From positions 1-64,000 of the forward strand of contig NZ_MDDV01000060.1 in the NCBI RefSeq assembly GCF_001854885.1: a DNA stretch of 64,000 bases. Direction: 5' to 3'. Origin of the DNA: Ensifer sp. LCM 4579 (GTDB lineage Bacteria; Pseudomonadota; Alphaproteobacteria; Rhizobiales; Rhizobiaceae). A program made the translations under genes and the position numbers. The notes under the pieces were generated by a model. The model ran no database searches. It saw only the letters and a list, made by a program, of their open reading frames with translations, and had not been told where the DNA came from. Shown here in pieces: positions 36,047-44,841 of this stretch (positions within the stretch are counted from its first letter, which is position 1; every line of letters begins with the position of its first letter).

Positions 36047-38704
36047 ATGAATGTTGTAGTAGTGGAATCGCCTTCCAAGGCCAAGACGATCAACAAGTAC
36101 CTGGGCCCCGGCTACAAGGTGCTTGCATCGTTCGGCCATGTGCGGGACTTGCCGGCCAAGGACGGCTCGGTGCGACCGGACGAAGACTTCGAGATGTCGT
36201 GGGAAGTCGATGGCGCCTCGGCCAAGCGGATGAAGGATATTGCCGACGCCGTGAAATCGTCCGACGGCCTGATTCTGGCGACCGACCCGGATCGCGAGGG
36301 CGAAGCGATCTCCTGGCATGTGCTCGACCTGCTGAAGAAGAAGAGGGTGATCGGCGACAAGCCGGTCAAGCGCGTCGTCTTCAATGCGATCACCAAAAAA
36401 GCGGTGCTCGACGCGATGGCGGATCCGCGTGACATCGACATCTCGCTGGTCGACGCCTATCTCGCCCGCCGCGCCCTCGATTATCTCGTCGGCTTCAACC
36501 TTTCGCCGGTTCTCTGGCGCAAGCTGCCGGGCGCCCGTTCGGCCGGCCGCGTGCAGTCGGTGGCGCTGCGCCTCGTCTGCGATCGCGAGGCGGAGATCGA
36601 GCGCTTCGTGACGGAGGAGTACTGGAATATCTCCGCCCTCCTGAAGACCCCGCGTGGCGACGAATTCGAGGCGCGGCTGGTCTCGGCCGACGGCAAGCGG
36701 TTGCAGCCGAAGGCGATCGGCAATGCGGAAGAGGCAAACCGGCTGAAGGCGCTGCTCGACGGCGCGAGCTATGTGGTTGAAAGCGTCGAGGCAAAGCCGG
36801 TCAAGCGCAATCCGGCCCCACCCTTCACCACCTCGACGCTGCAGCAGGCCGCCTCCTCCAAGCTCGGCTTCTCGGCGTCGCGCACCATGCAGGTAGCGCA
36901 GAAGCTCTATGAGGGCGTCGACATCGGCGGCGAGACCGTCGGCCTCATCACCTATATGCGTACCGACGGCGTGCAGATGGCGCCGGAGGCAATCGATGCG
37001 GCGCGCCGGGCGATCGGCAGCCAGTTCGGCGACCGCTACCTGCCGGAAAAGCCCCGCTTCTATTCGACAAAGGCCAAGAACGCTCAGGAAGCACACGAGG
37101 CGATTCGCCCGACGGATTTCTACCGTACGCCGGAGCAGGTTCGCCGTTTCCTCGACGGCGACATGCTGAAACTCTACGACCTCGTCTGGAAGCGCGGCAT
37201 CGCCAGCCAGATGGCCTCGGCCGAGATCGAGCGGACGACCGCCGAGATCACGGCTGACAATGACGGCAAGAGGGCCGGCCTCAGGGCGACCGGCTCGGTT
37301 ATCCGCTTCGATGGCTTCATCGCCGCCTATACGGACATGAAGGAAGACGGCGAGCAGGCGGAGGATGGCGAAGACGGTGGCCGCCTGCCGGAGATCGACG
37401 CCCACGAGAGCCTCGCCAAGCAGAAGATCAATGCCAGCCAGCACTTCACCGAGCCGCCGCCGCGCTATTCGGAAGCGACGCTGATCAAGAAGATGGAGGA
37501 GCTCGGCATCGGGCGCCCCTCGACCTATGCCGCCACGGTCACGACGATCGTCGACCGCGACTATGTGGCGATCGACAAGCGCAAACTGGTGCCGCAGGCG
37601 AAGGGCCGATTGGTCACGGCCTTCCTCGAAAGCTTTTTCACCCGCTACGTGGAATATGATTTCACCGCATCGCTCGAAGAAAAGCTCGACCAGATTTCCG
37701 CCGGCGAACTCAACTGGAAGGACGTGCTGCGCGAATTCTGGAATGATTTCTTCTCGCAGGTCGAGGATACCAAGGAACTGCGCGTCACCAATGTGCTCGA
37801 TGCGCTCAACGAGGAACTGGCGCCGCTCGTCTTCCCGAAGCGCGAAGACGGCGGCGATCCGCGTGTCTGCCAAGTCTGCGGCACCGGCAAATTGTCGCTG
37901 AAGCTCGGCAAATATGGTGCCTTCGTCGGTTGCTCCAACTATCCGGAGTGCAACTACACCCGCCAGCTCTCGTCCGAAAGCAACGGCGAGGCGGAAGCGG
38001 CAGTGTCGAACGAGCCGCAGAGCCTTGGAAAGGATCCGCACACGGGCGAGGAAATCACGCTGCGCAGCGGCCGCTTCGGTCCCTATGTGCAGCGCGGCGA
38101 CGGCAAGGACGCGAAACGTGCCAGCCTGCCGAAAGGCTGGACACCGGCCACGATCGATCACGAAAAGGCACTTGCCCTGCTCTCGCTGCCGCGCGACATC
38201 GGCGCGCATCCGGAAACGGGCAAGATGATCTCCACCGGGATCGGCCGCTACGGACCCTTCGTGCTCCATGACGGCACCTATGCCAATCTCGAATCTGTCG
38301 AGGACGTCTTCTCGATCGGCCTCAATCGCGCCGTCTCGGTACTGGCAGACAAGCAGTCGAAGGGAGGAGCGCGCGGACGCACCGCGGCAGCGGCTCTCAA
38401 GGAACTTGGGGAACATCCGGAGGGCGGCGCGATTACGGTGCGCGACGGGCGCTTCGGTCCCTATGTCAATTGGGGCAAGGTGAACGCCACCCTGCCGCGT
38501 GGCAAGGATCCGCTGTCCGTCACCGTCGAAGAGGCGCTCGCCCTGATTGCCGAGCGCGCCGCCAAGGGCGGCGGGACGAAGGGCAAGACTTCCAGAAGCA
38601 AGACATCGGCTGCAGGGACGAAGAGCGCCGGCCCGAAGGCGGCAAAGCCCAACTCCGCCGCCAAGGCGAAAACCAAGACGGCCGCCAAGGCCAAGAAGGA
38701 CTGA
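36047..38704 (+). CDS. topA: DNA topoisomerase I
   Basis: Relaxes negative supercoils by single-strand passage. The 885-residue product begins with a Toprim domain (VVVVESPSKAKTINKYLG; DPDREGEAISWH near 88). The catalytic Tyr lies in LITYMRTDG near 304, and GRPSTYAATVTTIVDRDY near 490 follows. A four-Cys element (CQVCG..CSNYPEC) comes after 600, then GRFGPYVQ / GRYGPFV repeats and a Lys/Ala-rich tail. I choose 36047 over the ATG at 36041 because AGAGA lies at a proper distance from it. rnr follows after two bases. Confidence 0.96.
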   Translation: MNVVVVESPSKAKTINKYLGPGYKVLASFGHVRDLPAKDGSVRPDEDFEMSWEVDGASAKRMKDIADAVKSSDGLILATDPDREGEAISWHVLDLLKKKRVIGDKPVKRVVFNAITKKAVLDAMADPRDIDISLVDAYLARRALDYLVGFNLSPVLWRKLPGARSAGRVQSVALRLVCDREAEIERFVTEEYWNISALLKTPRGDEFEARLVSADGKRLQPKAIGNAEEANRLKALLDGASYVVESVEAKPVKRNPAPPFTTSTLQQAASSKLGFSASRTMQVAQKLYEGVDIGGETVGLITYMRTDGVQMAPEAIDAARRAIGSQFGDRYLPEKPRFYSTKAKNAQEAHEAIRPTDFYRTPEQVRRFLDGDMLKLYDLVWKRGIASQMASAEIERTTAEITADNDGKRAGLRATGSVIRFDGFIAAYTDMKEDGEQAEDGEDGGRLPEIDAHESLAKQKINASQHFTEPPPRYSEATLIKKMEELGIGRPSTYAATVTTIVDRDYVAIDKRKLVPQAKGRLVTAFLESFFTRYVEYDFTASLEEKLDQISAGELNWKDVLREFWNDFFSQVEDTKELRVTNVLDALNEELAPLVFPKREDGGDPRVCQVCGTGKLSLKLGKYGAFVGCSNYPECNYTRQLSSESNGEAEAAVSNEPQSLGKDPHTGEEITLRSGRFGPYVQRGDGKDAKRASLPKGWTPATIDHEKALALLSLPRDIGAHPETGKMISTGIGRYGPFVLHDGTYANLESVEDVFSIGLNRAVSVLADKQSKGGARGRTAAAALKELGEHPEGGAITVRDGRFGPYVNWGKVNATLPRGKDPLSVTVEEALALIAERAAKGGGTKGKTSRSKTSAAGTKSAGPKAAKPNSAAKAKTKTAAKAKKD

Positions 38705-38706
38705 TA

Positions 38707-41073
38707 TTGACCAGAATTCCGCGAGACCCGACGGAACGACCTGCCAAAGGCGCCGGCAGGAAACAGATTGGCGCGGCCAAGGCGGCGCCCGCTGCAAGCG
38801 AGACGATCATCCACGGCGCGGTGCCGCCGCGCGACGTGCTGTTGCGCTTCATCGCCGAGAATCCGCAACAGGCATCGAAACGCGAAATCGCCAAGGCCTT
38901 CGGGCTTAAAGGCGAGGCTCGAATCGAGCTCAAGGCGGTTTTGCACTCGCTTGAGGAAGATGGGCTCGTCGAAAAGAAGCGCAAATCGCTCCTGCGTCCC
39001 GGCGCCTTGCCCCCGGTCACGGTGCTCGACATCACCATCCGCGACATCGACGGCGAACTGATCGGTCGTCCGGCCGAATGGCTGGACGACGACGGCGTCG
39101 CGCCGGCGGTGCTCATCAAACAGCCGAGCGTCGCGAAAGGGAAATCCAAGACACCCGTCGCCGGCCTCGGCGACCGGGTGCTCGCCAAGATCTTCCCCGC
39201 AAAGGACCGCGGCGGCCCCGCCTATACCGGACGCGTCATCAAGGTTCTCGATAAGCGCAAGGATGCGGTTCTCGGAGTCTTCCGCTCGACGCCCGGGGGC
39301 GGCGGCCGGCTGTTGCCGATCGACAAGCGCGGCGAAGAATTGCTGGTCGATCCGGAGTTCACCGGCGATGCCGCGGACGGCGATCTTGTCGAAGTGCATC
39401 TGGCCCGCCTCGGGCGCTACGGGCTGCCGCGGGCTCAGGTGCAGAACGTGATCGGCTCGGTCGCTTCCGAGAAGGCGATCTCGATGATCGCTATCTACGC
39501 GCACGGGATTCCCCACGTCTTCCCCGAGCGCGTGCTGAAGGAGGCCGACGCGGCCGAGCCGGCGACGATGGTGCACCGCGAGGACTGGCGCTCGCTGCCG
39601 CTCGTCACCATCGATCCGGCGGACGCCAAGGACCATGACGATGCCGTCCATGCCGAACCGGATCCCTCGCCCGACAATCCCGGCGGCGTCATCGTCACCG
39701 TCGCGATCGCCGACGTCTCCTGGTATGTGAGGCCGAAGTCGGCGCTCGACCTCGAGGCCCTGAAGCGCGGCAATTCGGTCTACTTTCCGGATCGCGTCGT
39801 GCCGATGCTCCCCGAGCGCATCTCCAACGACCTTTGCTCACTCAGGGAGGGCGTCGACCGTCCGGCGCTCGCGGTGCGCATGCGGTTCTCGAAGGAAGGC
39901 CGGAAGGCCGGCCATAGCTTCCATCGCATCATGATGCGCAGTGCCGCCAAGCTTTCCTACAGCCAAGCCCAGGCGGCGATCGACGGGAACCCGGACGACA
40001 AGACGGGTCAGTTCCTCGAACCGATCCTGAAGCCGCTCTGGGAAGCCTATCGCACCCTTACGCGCGGCCGGGAGCGGCGCCAGCCGCTCGAGCTCGATGT
40101 GCCGGAGCGCAAGATCATTCTGAAGCCGGACGGCACGGTCGATCGTGTCTTCGTGCCGGAACGCCTCGATGCGCACAAGCTGATCGAGGAAATGATGATC
40201 CAGGCCAACGTCGCGGCCGCCGAGACGCTGGAGCAGAAGCGGCAGGCACTGATCTACCGCGTGCACGACCAGCCCTCGCTTGCCAAACAGGAGAGCCTGC
40301 GGGAATTTTTGGCGACGCTCGACATCTCACTCGCCAAGGGCGGCAGCATGCGGGCGAACCATTTCAACGGCATCCTGGCCAAGGCCGACGGCAAGCCCTA
40401 CGAGACCATGGTCAACGAAATGGTGCTGCGCTCCCAGAGCCAGGCAATCTACAGCCCGGAAAATATCGGCCATTTCGGCCTCAATCTGATGCGCTATGCC
40501 CATTTCACCTCACCGATCCGGCGCTATGCGGATCTGGTGGTGCACAGGGCTCTGGTCGCTTCGCTCGGACTCGGTGAAGGCGGCTTGACGCCGCAGGAGG
40601 AAGGCGCGCTCGATGATATCGCCGCCGAAATCTCCACCTTCGAACGGCGCGCGATGGCGGCCGAACGCGATACCGTCGACCGGCTGATCGCCCATCACCT
40701 GAGCGGCCGCGTCGGCGAGGAATTCGACGGACGCGTGTCCGGCGTGACCAGAGCGGGACTTTTTGTCACGCTGCCTTCCTATGGCGCCGACGGATTCATA
40801 CCTGTATCGACGCTTGGCCGCGATTACTTCATCTATGACGAAGCTCACCAGGCGATGTCCGGTGAGAAAACCGGCCTCGGCTACCGCCTTGGCGACCCCG
40901 TGCGCGTCAAGCTCGCCGAAGCGGTGCCCCTTGCCGGCGCGCTTCGCTTCGAGATGGTGAGTGAAGGGCGCAAAATGCCAACTGCGATGCGCTCCTTCCA
41001 CAAGGCCGGCCGGCGCAATCGTGTAAATGCGGGCAAGCGGCCGGGCACGCGACCGCCGCGCGGCAGACGCTGA
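38707..41073 (+). CDS. rnr: Ribonuclease R
   Basis: Processive 3'-5' exoribonuclease that degrades structured RNA, 788 residues. Layout: N-terminal helix-turn-helix-like segment (SKREIAKAFGLKGEARIELK, partly), cold-shock domains about 75-230, the RNB catalytic domain with DPADAKDHDDAVHAE (metal-binding Asp cluster, near 306), VAIADVSWYVRP and SPIRRYADLVVHRAL near 600, and a C-terminal S1 domain with a basic tail. The start appears to be TTG at 38707, two bases after the topA stop; no ATG is well placed. topA-rnr therefore look co-transcribed. Confidence 0.94.
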   Translation: MTRIPRDPTERPAKGAGRKQIGAAKAAPAASETIIHGAVPPRDVLLRFIAENPQQASKREIAKAFGLKGEARIELKAVLHSLEEDGLVEKKRKSLLRPGALPPVTVLDITIRDIDGELIGRPAEWLDDDGVAPAVLIKQPSVAKGKSKTPVAGLGDRVLAKIFPAKDRGGPAYTGRVIKVLDKRKDAVLGVFRSTPGGGGRLLPIDKRGEELLVDPEFTGDAADGDLVEVHLARLGRYGLPRAQVQNVIGSVASEKAISMIAIYAHGIPHVFPERVLKEADAAEPATMVHREDWRSLPLVTIDPADAKDHDDAVHAEPDPSPDNPGGVIVTVAIADVSWYVRPKSALDLEALKRGNSVYFPDRVVPMLPERISNDLCSLREGVDRPALAVRMRFSKEGRKAGHSFHRIMMRSAAKLSYSQAQAAIDGNPDDKTGQFLEPILKPLWEAYRTLTRGRERRQPLELDVPERKIILKPDGTVDRVFVPERLDAHKLIEEMMIQANVAAAETLEQKRQALIYRVHDQPSLAKQESLREFLATLDISLAKGGSMRANHFNGILAKADGKPYETMVNEMVLRSQSQAIYSPENIGHFGLNLMRYAHFTSPIRRYADLVVHRALVASLGLGEGGLTPQEEGALDDIAAEISTFERRAMAAERDTVDRLIAHHLSGRVGEEFDGRVSGVTRAGLFVTLPSYGADGFIPVSTLGRDYFIYDEAHQAMSGEKTGLGYRLGDPVRVKLAEAVPLAGALRFEMVSEGRKMPTAMRSFHKAGRRNRVNAGKRPGTRPPRGRR

Positions 41074-41079
41074 ACCGTC

Positions 41080-41186
41080 CTACAGCGCCGCGCGTCCTAT
41101 TAGACGCGCAAAGGTCGCTGTAGCACTTTGAATTGCTGCGTGTCTTTGTCCTTTGATCGAGGTCGATCAGAGGAGACATGCAATAG
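41080..41186. repeat. RIME1-type repeat, near full length (inverted relative to 60566)
   Basis: CTACAGCGCCGCGCGTC...GACGCGCAAAGGTCGCTGTAG palindrome followed by a second palindrome around ATCGAGGTCGAT and CATGCAATAG. It is the reverse complement of the 60566-60670 copy with scattered mismatches. It lies right after the rnr stop, in the gap before the DUF983 gene. Confidence 0.88.
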
Positions 41187-41224
41187 GGAACGTGGCCCCC
41201 CGTTCGGCATGAAGGATATTGGAC

Positions 41225-41680
41225 ATGAAGGCAACGGCGACGGATATGCTTCAGTTCGGTGGTGCGGAAAAGGACGAACGGCCGGTCGGCCGCTCGATCA
41301 AACGCGGCCTTTTCGGCCGGTGCCCGGCCTGCGGCAATGGCCGGCTGTTTCGCAGCTTCGTCAAATCGGTCGATGCCTGCGCGGCGTGCGGCGAGCGCAT
41401 GGATCATCACCGCGCGGACGACTTCCCGCCCTATATCGTCGTGACGATCGTCGGTCATCTCGTGCTGGGCGGCTACATGTTGACCGATCTGATACTGCCG
41501 CTTACGACCTGGCAGCATCTGGCGTTTTGGGCGCCGGTGACGCTCGCAAGCGCGATCGCTCTCATGCAACCGGTGAAGGGCGCGGTCATCGGCCTGCAAT
41601 GGGCCTTGAAAATGCACGGCTTCGGCGGCCACGCGGACGAGCCGGAAGATGGTCTGCCGCCGCGAGACCCCTCCGCATGA
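41225..41680 (+). CDS. DUF983-family membrane protein
   Basis: A 151-residue protein with a CPACGNG...CAACGERMD zinc-ribbon-like four-Cys motif (about residues 33-60), and two membrane helices about 70-125 (YIVVTIVGHLVLGGYMLTDL region). This is the DUF983 pattern, of unknown function and often near respiratory or lipid genes. The ATG at 41225 is preferred because AAGG is 8-11 bases upstream; a TTG at 41219 is too close. Its stop overlaps the Nudix ATG (ATGA). Confidence 0.88.
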   Translation: MKATATDMLQFGGAEKDERPVGRSIKRGLFGRCPACGNGRLFRSFVKSVDACAACGERMDHHRADDFPPYIVVTIVGHLVLGGYMLTDLILPLTTWQHLAFWAPVTLASAIALMQPVKGAVIGLQWALKMHGFGGHADEPEDGLPPRDPSA

Positions 41681-42384
41681 TGCGTGAGCGCGGTCGCGCT
41701 TCCCTGCCGCAACCACCGGTAAGCAAGCATCCTGCGATCCGGCCGCGGGACGCGGCCTCGATCATGCTGCTCGACCGCTCCGGTGGCACCGTGCGCGTGC
41801 TGATGGGAAAGCGCCATAGCGCCCATGCCTTCATGCCGGATCTCTATGTGTTTCCCGGCGGCCGCTGCGACCCGACCGATTATCGGCTCCCATTCTCCGG
41901 CGACCTTGACCCGGCAGTCCTGCACTCGCTGAAGGCAACTGTTGGCCGGCCGCTCACCGAGACGCGCGCCAGGGCACTGGCGCTTGCGGCCGTGCGGGAG
42001 CTCTATGAGGAGGCCGGCGTAAGCCTCGGGAGCAGGCATGAGCGGGCGCACGCCCTCCTTCCCTTTCTTCCCGACCTCACAAACTTGCGCTATATGGCTC
42101 GGGCCATCACCCCTCCGGGACAGCCGAGGCGTTTCGACACCCGCTTCTTCGCGATATTCGCGGACGAGGCCGAAATCGATCCGTCCGAGGTTCTGGAAAG
42201 CCGGGAGCTTCAGGACTTGCAGTGGATCGACGTAAACGACTGTGTTCTTAGAATACCCGAGATCACCGCAACTATTCTCGCGGATCTGAGGCAGGCCCTC
42301 GAATCCGATCCCCTGCTGCCCCGGGGAATACCGGTGCCGTTCTATTCCATGCGCCACCGGCGTTTCGTCCGCACGCTTCTCTAG
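41677..42384 (+). CDS. Nudix hydrolase with an interrupted Nudix box (NUDT19-like)
   Basis: A 235-residue Nudix-fold protein. The Nudix signature is split: PDLYVFPGGRCDPTD is followed by about 45 extra residues before RALALAAVRELYEEAGVSL, which supplies the REx2EExG part. Such an insertion occurs in the mammalian NUDT19/RP2 group, which acts on CoA derivatives. The substrate here is not known. The gene begins with ATGA overlap of the DUF983 stop, so the two are coupled. Its stop TAG lies inside the palindromic repeat at 42381. Confidence 0.88.
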   Translation: MMRERGRASLPQPPVSKHPAIRPRDAASIMLLDRSGGTVRVLMGKRHSAHAFMPDLYVFPGGRCDPTDYRLPFSGDLDPAVLHSLKATVGRPLTETRARALALAAVRELYEEAGVSLGSRHERAHALLPFLPDLTNLRYMARAITPPGQPRRFDTRFFAIFADEAEIDPSEVLESRELQDLQWIDVNDCVLRIPEITATILADLRQALESDPLLPRGIPVPFYSMRHRRFVRTLL

Positions 42385-42486
42385 AGCCGGATACGCTTAT
42401 CCATGTTTGCGCCCTTCTCCTCTTCATATGTCATCGCCGCATTTCAGCGACGTCAGGTGAACCCACCTGGCGGCAAAATGCTCTAG
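42381..42486. repeat. Rhizobial intergenic palindrome (RIME2-like)
   Basis: Outer arms CTAGAGC (42381) and GCTCTAG (42480), with an inner CAGGTG-AACC-CACCTG hairpin at 42454-42469 and a GGCGGCAAAATGC segment. The Nudix stop codon lies in the left arm. It separates the Nudix and MFS genes. Confidence 0.75.
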
Positions 42487-42498
42487 GAACCTGACGAA

Positions 42499-43683
42499 AT
42501 GTCGAAGCCGCTATCCGGAAAGCCTGCGCCGGTTGACGAAATCCACTGGCTTTCGCTGATCGCGGCTGTCGCCTCCATCACCTCCGTCGGCATTGCCATC
42601 GGTCTGGGGCTGCCGCTGCTCAGCATCATCATGGAGAAGCGCGGCATTGCCTCGACGCTGATCGGGTTGAATTCGGCAATGGCCGGGCTCGCCTCGATGG
42701 CAGCCGCCCCGCTGACAACGAAGCTCGCGCATCGCCATGGCGTCGCGCCGACCATGCTGCTGGCAATCGTTCTTGCCGCCGCCAGCGCGCTCGGATTTTT
42801 CTACATCACCGATTTCTGGCTCTGGTTTCCGCTCCGGATCGTCTTTCACGGCGCCATCACCGTGCTTTTCATCCTCTCGGAATTCTGGATCAACGCAACG
42901 GCGCCGCCAAACAAGCGCGGCTTCGTTCTCGGCATCTACGGCACCGTCCTTTCGCTCGGCTTTGCCAGCGGGCCGCTGCTCTTCTCCATCCTCGGCAGCG
43001 ACGGCATCCTGCCGTTCGCCGTCGGCGCCGGCGTCATCCTGCTTGCCGCGATCCCGATCTATCTCGCCCGTGACGAAAGCCCCGTCATCAACGAAAAGCC
43101 GGGGCGCCATTTCATGCGCTATGTCTTCCTGGTGCCGACCGCGTCTGCGGCGGTCTTCATATTCGGCGCGGTCGAATCAGGCGGCCTGTCGCTTTTTCCG
43201 ATTTTCGCGACCCGCGCCGGCTTCGGCGAATCGCAAGCCGCGCTCCTGCTCACCGTCATGGGTGTTGGCAATTTCATCTTTCAGATCCCACTCGGCATGC
43301 TCTCCGACACGGTCAAGGACCGACGCACACTCCTGTCTGCGCTGACGCTGATCGGCCTCATCGGCGCCCTCTTCCTGCCCCTGCTCGTCGAAAGCTGGTT
43401 CCTGATGGCGCTGGTGCTGCTCTTCTGGGGTGGATGCGTCTCCGGTCTTTACACGGTGGGCCTCAGCCATCTCGGCTCGCGACTGCAGGGCGCGGATCTC
43501 GCGGCAGCTAATGCCGCCTTCGTTTTCTCCTATGCCGTCGGCACCGTGGCAGGGCCGCAGGCGATCGGGGCGGCCATGGACGTCACCGGCAATAACGGCT
43601 TTGCCTGGACCATCGCCGCCTTCTTCGGGCTTTATGTTGTGCTTTCCATCGCCCGGATCGTTTTGAAGCCAAAACGGCCTTGA
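42499..43683 (+). CDS. Major facilitator superfamily transporter
   Basis: A 394-residue 12-helix transporter. WLSLIAAVASITSVGIAIGLGLPLL (only the start cited) gives TM1, and the APLTTKLAHRHG cytoplasmic loop lies after TM2. LRIVFHGAITVLFILSEFWINA follows in TM4-5, and FQIPLGMLSDTVKDRRTLL is the loop after the domain break. The pattern resembles the YcaD-like MFS group, possibly an efflux or metabolite carrier. Start ATG at 42499 follows the palindromic repeat. rpmG follows on the same strand after a promoter-sized gap. Confidence 0.88.
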   Translation: MSKPLSGKPAPVDEIHWLSLIAAVASITSVGIAIGLGLPLLSIIMEKRGIASTLIGLNSAMAGLASMAAAPLTTKLAHRHGVAPTMLLAIVLAAASALGFFYITDFWLWFPLRIVFHGAITVLFILSEFWINATAPPNKRGFVLGIYGTVLSLGFASGPLLFSILGSDGILPFAVGAGVILLAAIPIYLARDESPVINEKPGRHFMRYVFLVPTASAAVFIFGAVESGGLSLFPIFATRAGFGESQAALLLTVMGVGNFIFQIPLGMLSDTVKDRRTLLSALTLIGLIGALFLPLLVESWFLMALVLLFWGGCVSGLYTVGLSHLGSRLQGADLAAANAAFVFSYAVGTVAGPQAIGAAMDVTGNNGFAWTIAAFFGLYVVLSIARIVLKPKRP

Positions 43684-43776
43684 CTTTTCGGGCGCGATTT
43701 GTAGTTTCGCGCCAACTTGACCGTGGCCCGCATCCGGTTGTTCACGGCTTTCATTTTCTATAAAGGCAGGACGACC

Positions 43777-43944
43777 ATGGCGAAAGCTACCACCATCAAG
43801 ATCAAGCTGCTGTCGACGGCCGACACGGGTTACTTCTACGTCACGACCAAGAACAGCCGTACCATGACCGAAAAGATGACGAAGACAAAATATGATCCGG
43901 TCGTCAAGAAGCACGTCGAATTCAAGGAAACGAAGATCAAGTAA
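43777..43944 (+). CDS. rpmG: 50S ribosomal protein L33
   Basis: A 55-residue ribosomal protein, [20 protein letters not shown] at the start (20 quoted) with the [13 protein letters not shown] and [12 protein letters not shown] segments of L33. It lacks the zinc-binding Cys pair, so it is the Zn-free C- type. I start at 43777; the upstream ORF part from 43717 lies in the promoter region. A strong terminator follows within 25 bases. Confidence 0.97.
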   Translation: MAKATTIKIKLLSTADTGYFYVTTKNSRTMTEKMTKTKYDPVVKKHVEFKETKIK

Positions 43945-43968
43945 GATCATCGTTGCCTCATTTCGGGG

Positions 43969-44003
43969 GGCGCCGACCGACAGGTCCGGCGCCTTTTTCT
44001 TTT
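43969..44003 (+). terminator. rpmG terminator
   Basis: GGCGCCGACC / GGTCCGGCGCC stem with one bulge, loop GACA, followed by TTTTTCTTTT, 25 bases after rpmG. Confidence 0.92.
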
Positions 44004-44257
44004 GGCGACTGCACTCGCGCAGTTGTGCAATTCAATCCGGTTATCCTGTGCCCCAAAGGACGCGTTTGCTGCAGATCGGAAATCCGCTGGAAAGCCGAAG
44101 CGCTACGCCACGTTGTGCGCACTGCATAACTCGCGGCTTAGTATAGGCGCCTGCGGCTTTTCGGACACACAAGCGCGGCCATGACGCCTTGAAGCGCCGC
44201 GTCGGCGCTTCAAACTGTTTCGATCCGGGAAGGCAGGCGGTAAACTCGCGCCATATT

Positions 44258-44370
44258 CAAGGAAAAACGCCACCTTCTATCGAAGCGGCGTTTTCAAAGG
44301 GGGTCGGCTGGTCCCAGCAGCGGCACGAGGAATCCGCAGACGCCGGAAGCCAGCCGACCGACCCCACGAC
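44258..44370 (-). ncRNA. Candidate structured RNA between rpmG and pleD
   Basis: No gene fits in 43945-44841. On the minus strand it holds a long stem (GGTCGGCTGG near 44303 with its complement near 44353), then AAAACGCC(8)...GGCGTTTT at 44264-44294 ending TTTTTCC, a good intrinsic terminator. A separate GAAGCGCC-GGCGCTTC hairpin is at 44191-44211. Strand and start are uncertain because no clear promoter is seen. Confidence 0.35.
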
Positions 44371-44638
44371 CCAGGAGATGCGGCGGACCTGAGCATCATG
44401 GGGTAACGAATTGGTAATGGAAGTCGCACTTCCTTACCTATGAGCATTGCCTGAAACTAAAAAAAAATCAACGAATTCTTAATCACCGAAACACGCTTGT
44501 TCGATGTTTGGTTAATTTCTGTCCCGAATTCGGACGATTCCGAACGGGTCGCCCATGGAAGATGCATTGCCCCAGCACCAGCGACGGCACGACGATACAA
44601 CCTGTGAGGCAGTTGGCAAGAGCAGGAAACGGAGGTCG

Positions 44639-44732
44639 TACAGTGCCGCGCGTCTTATCGGACGCGCAAAGGTCGCCGCTGCACTTTGAAACGCTGACCG
44701 TCTTTGTCCTTGAAGGGAAGTCGATCCGGCAG
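44639..44732. repeat. RIME1-type repeat, diverged copy
   Basis: TACAGTGCCGCGCGTC...GACGCGCAAAGGTCGC, then TTTGAA and a degenerate second palindrome (GAAGTCGATCC). It is oriented like the copy at 41080. It lies downstream of pleD. Confidence 0.75.
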
Positions 44733-44841
44733 ACAGGCCACAGGCGCCGCTTACCGACCGCTGCTGCATGCGCCTGATAAGGCGCGCCGGTACCACAGGC
44801 AAAAGCCGTTGCGAGCAGCGGCCAACCCTGCCCGATCAAAC

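Noticed and set aside
44191-44211. GAAGCGCC hairpin as an rpmG terminator
   Set aside because: A clear terminator already lies at 43969-44003, and this hairpin has no T-run.
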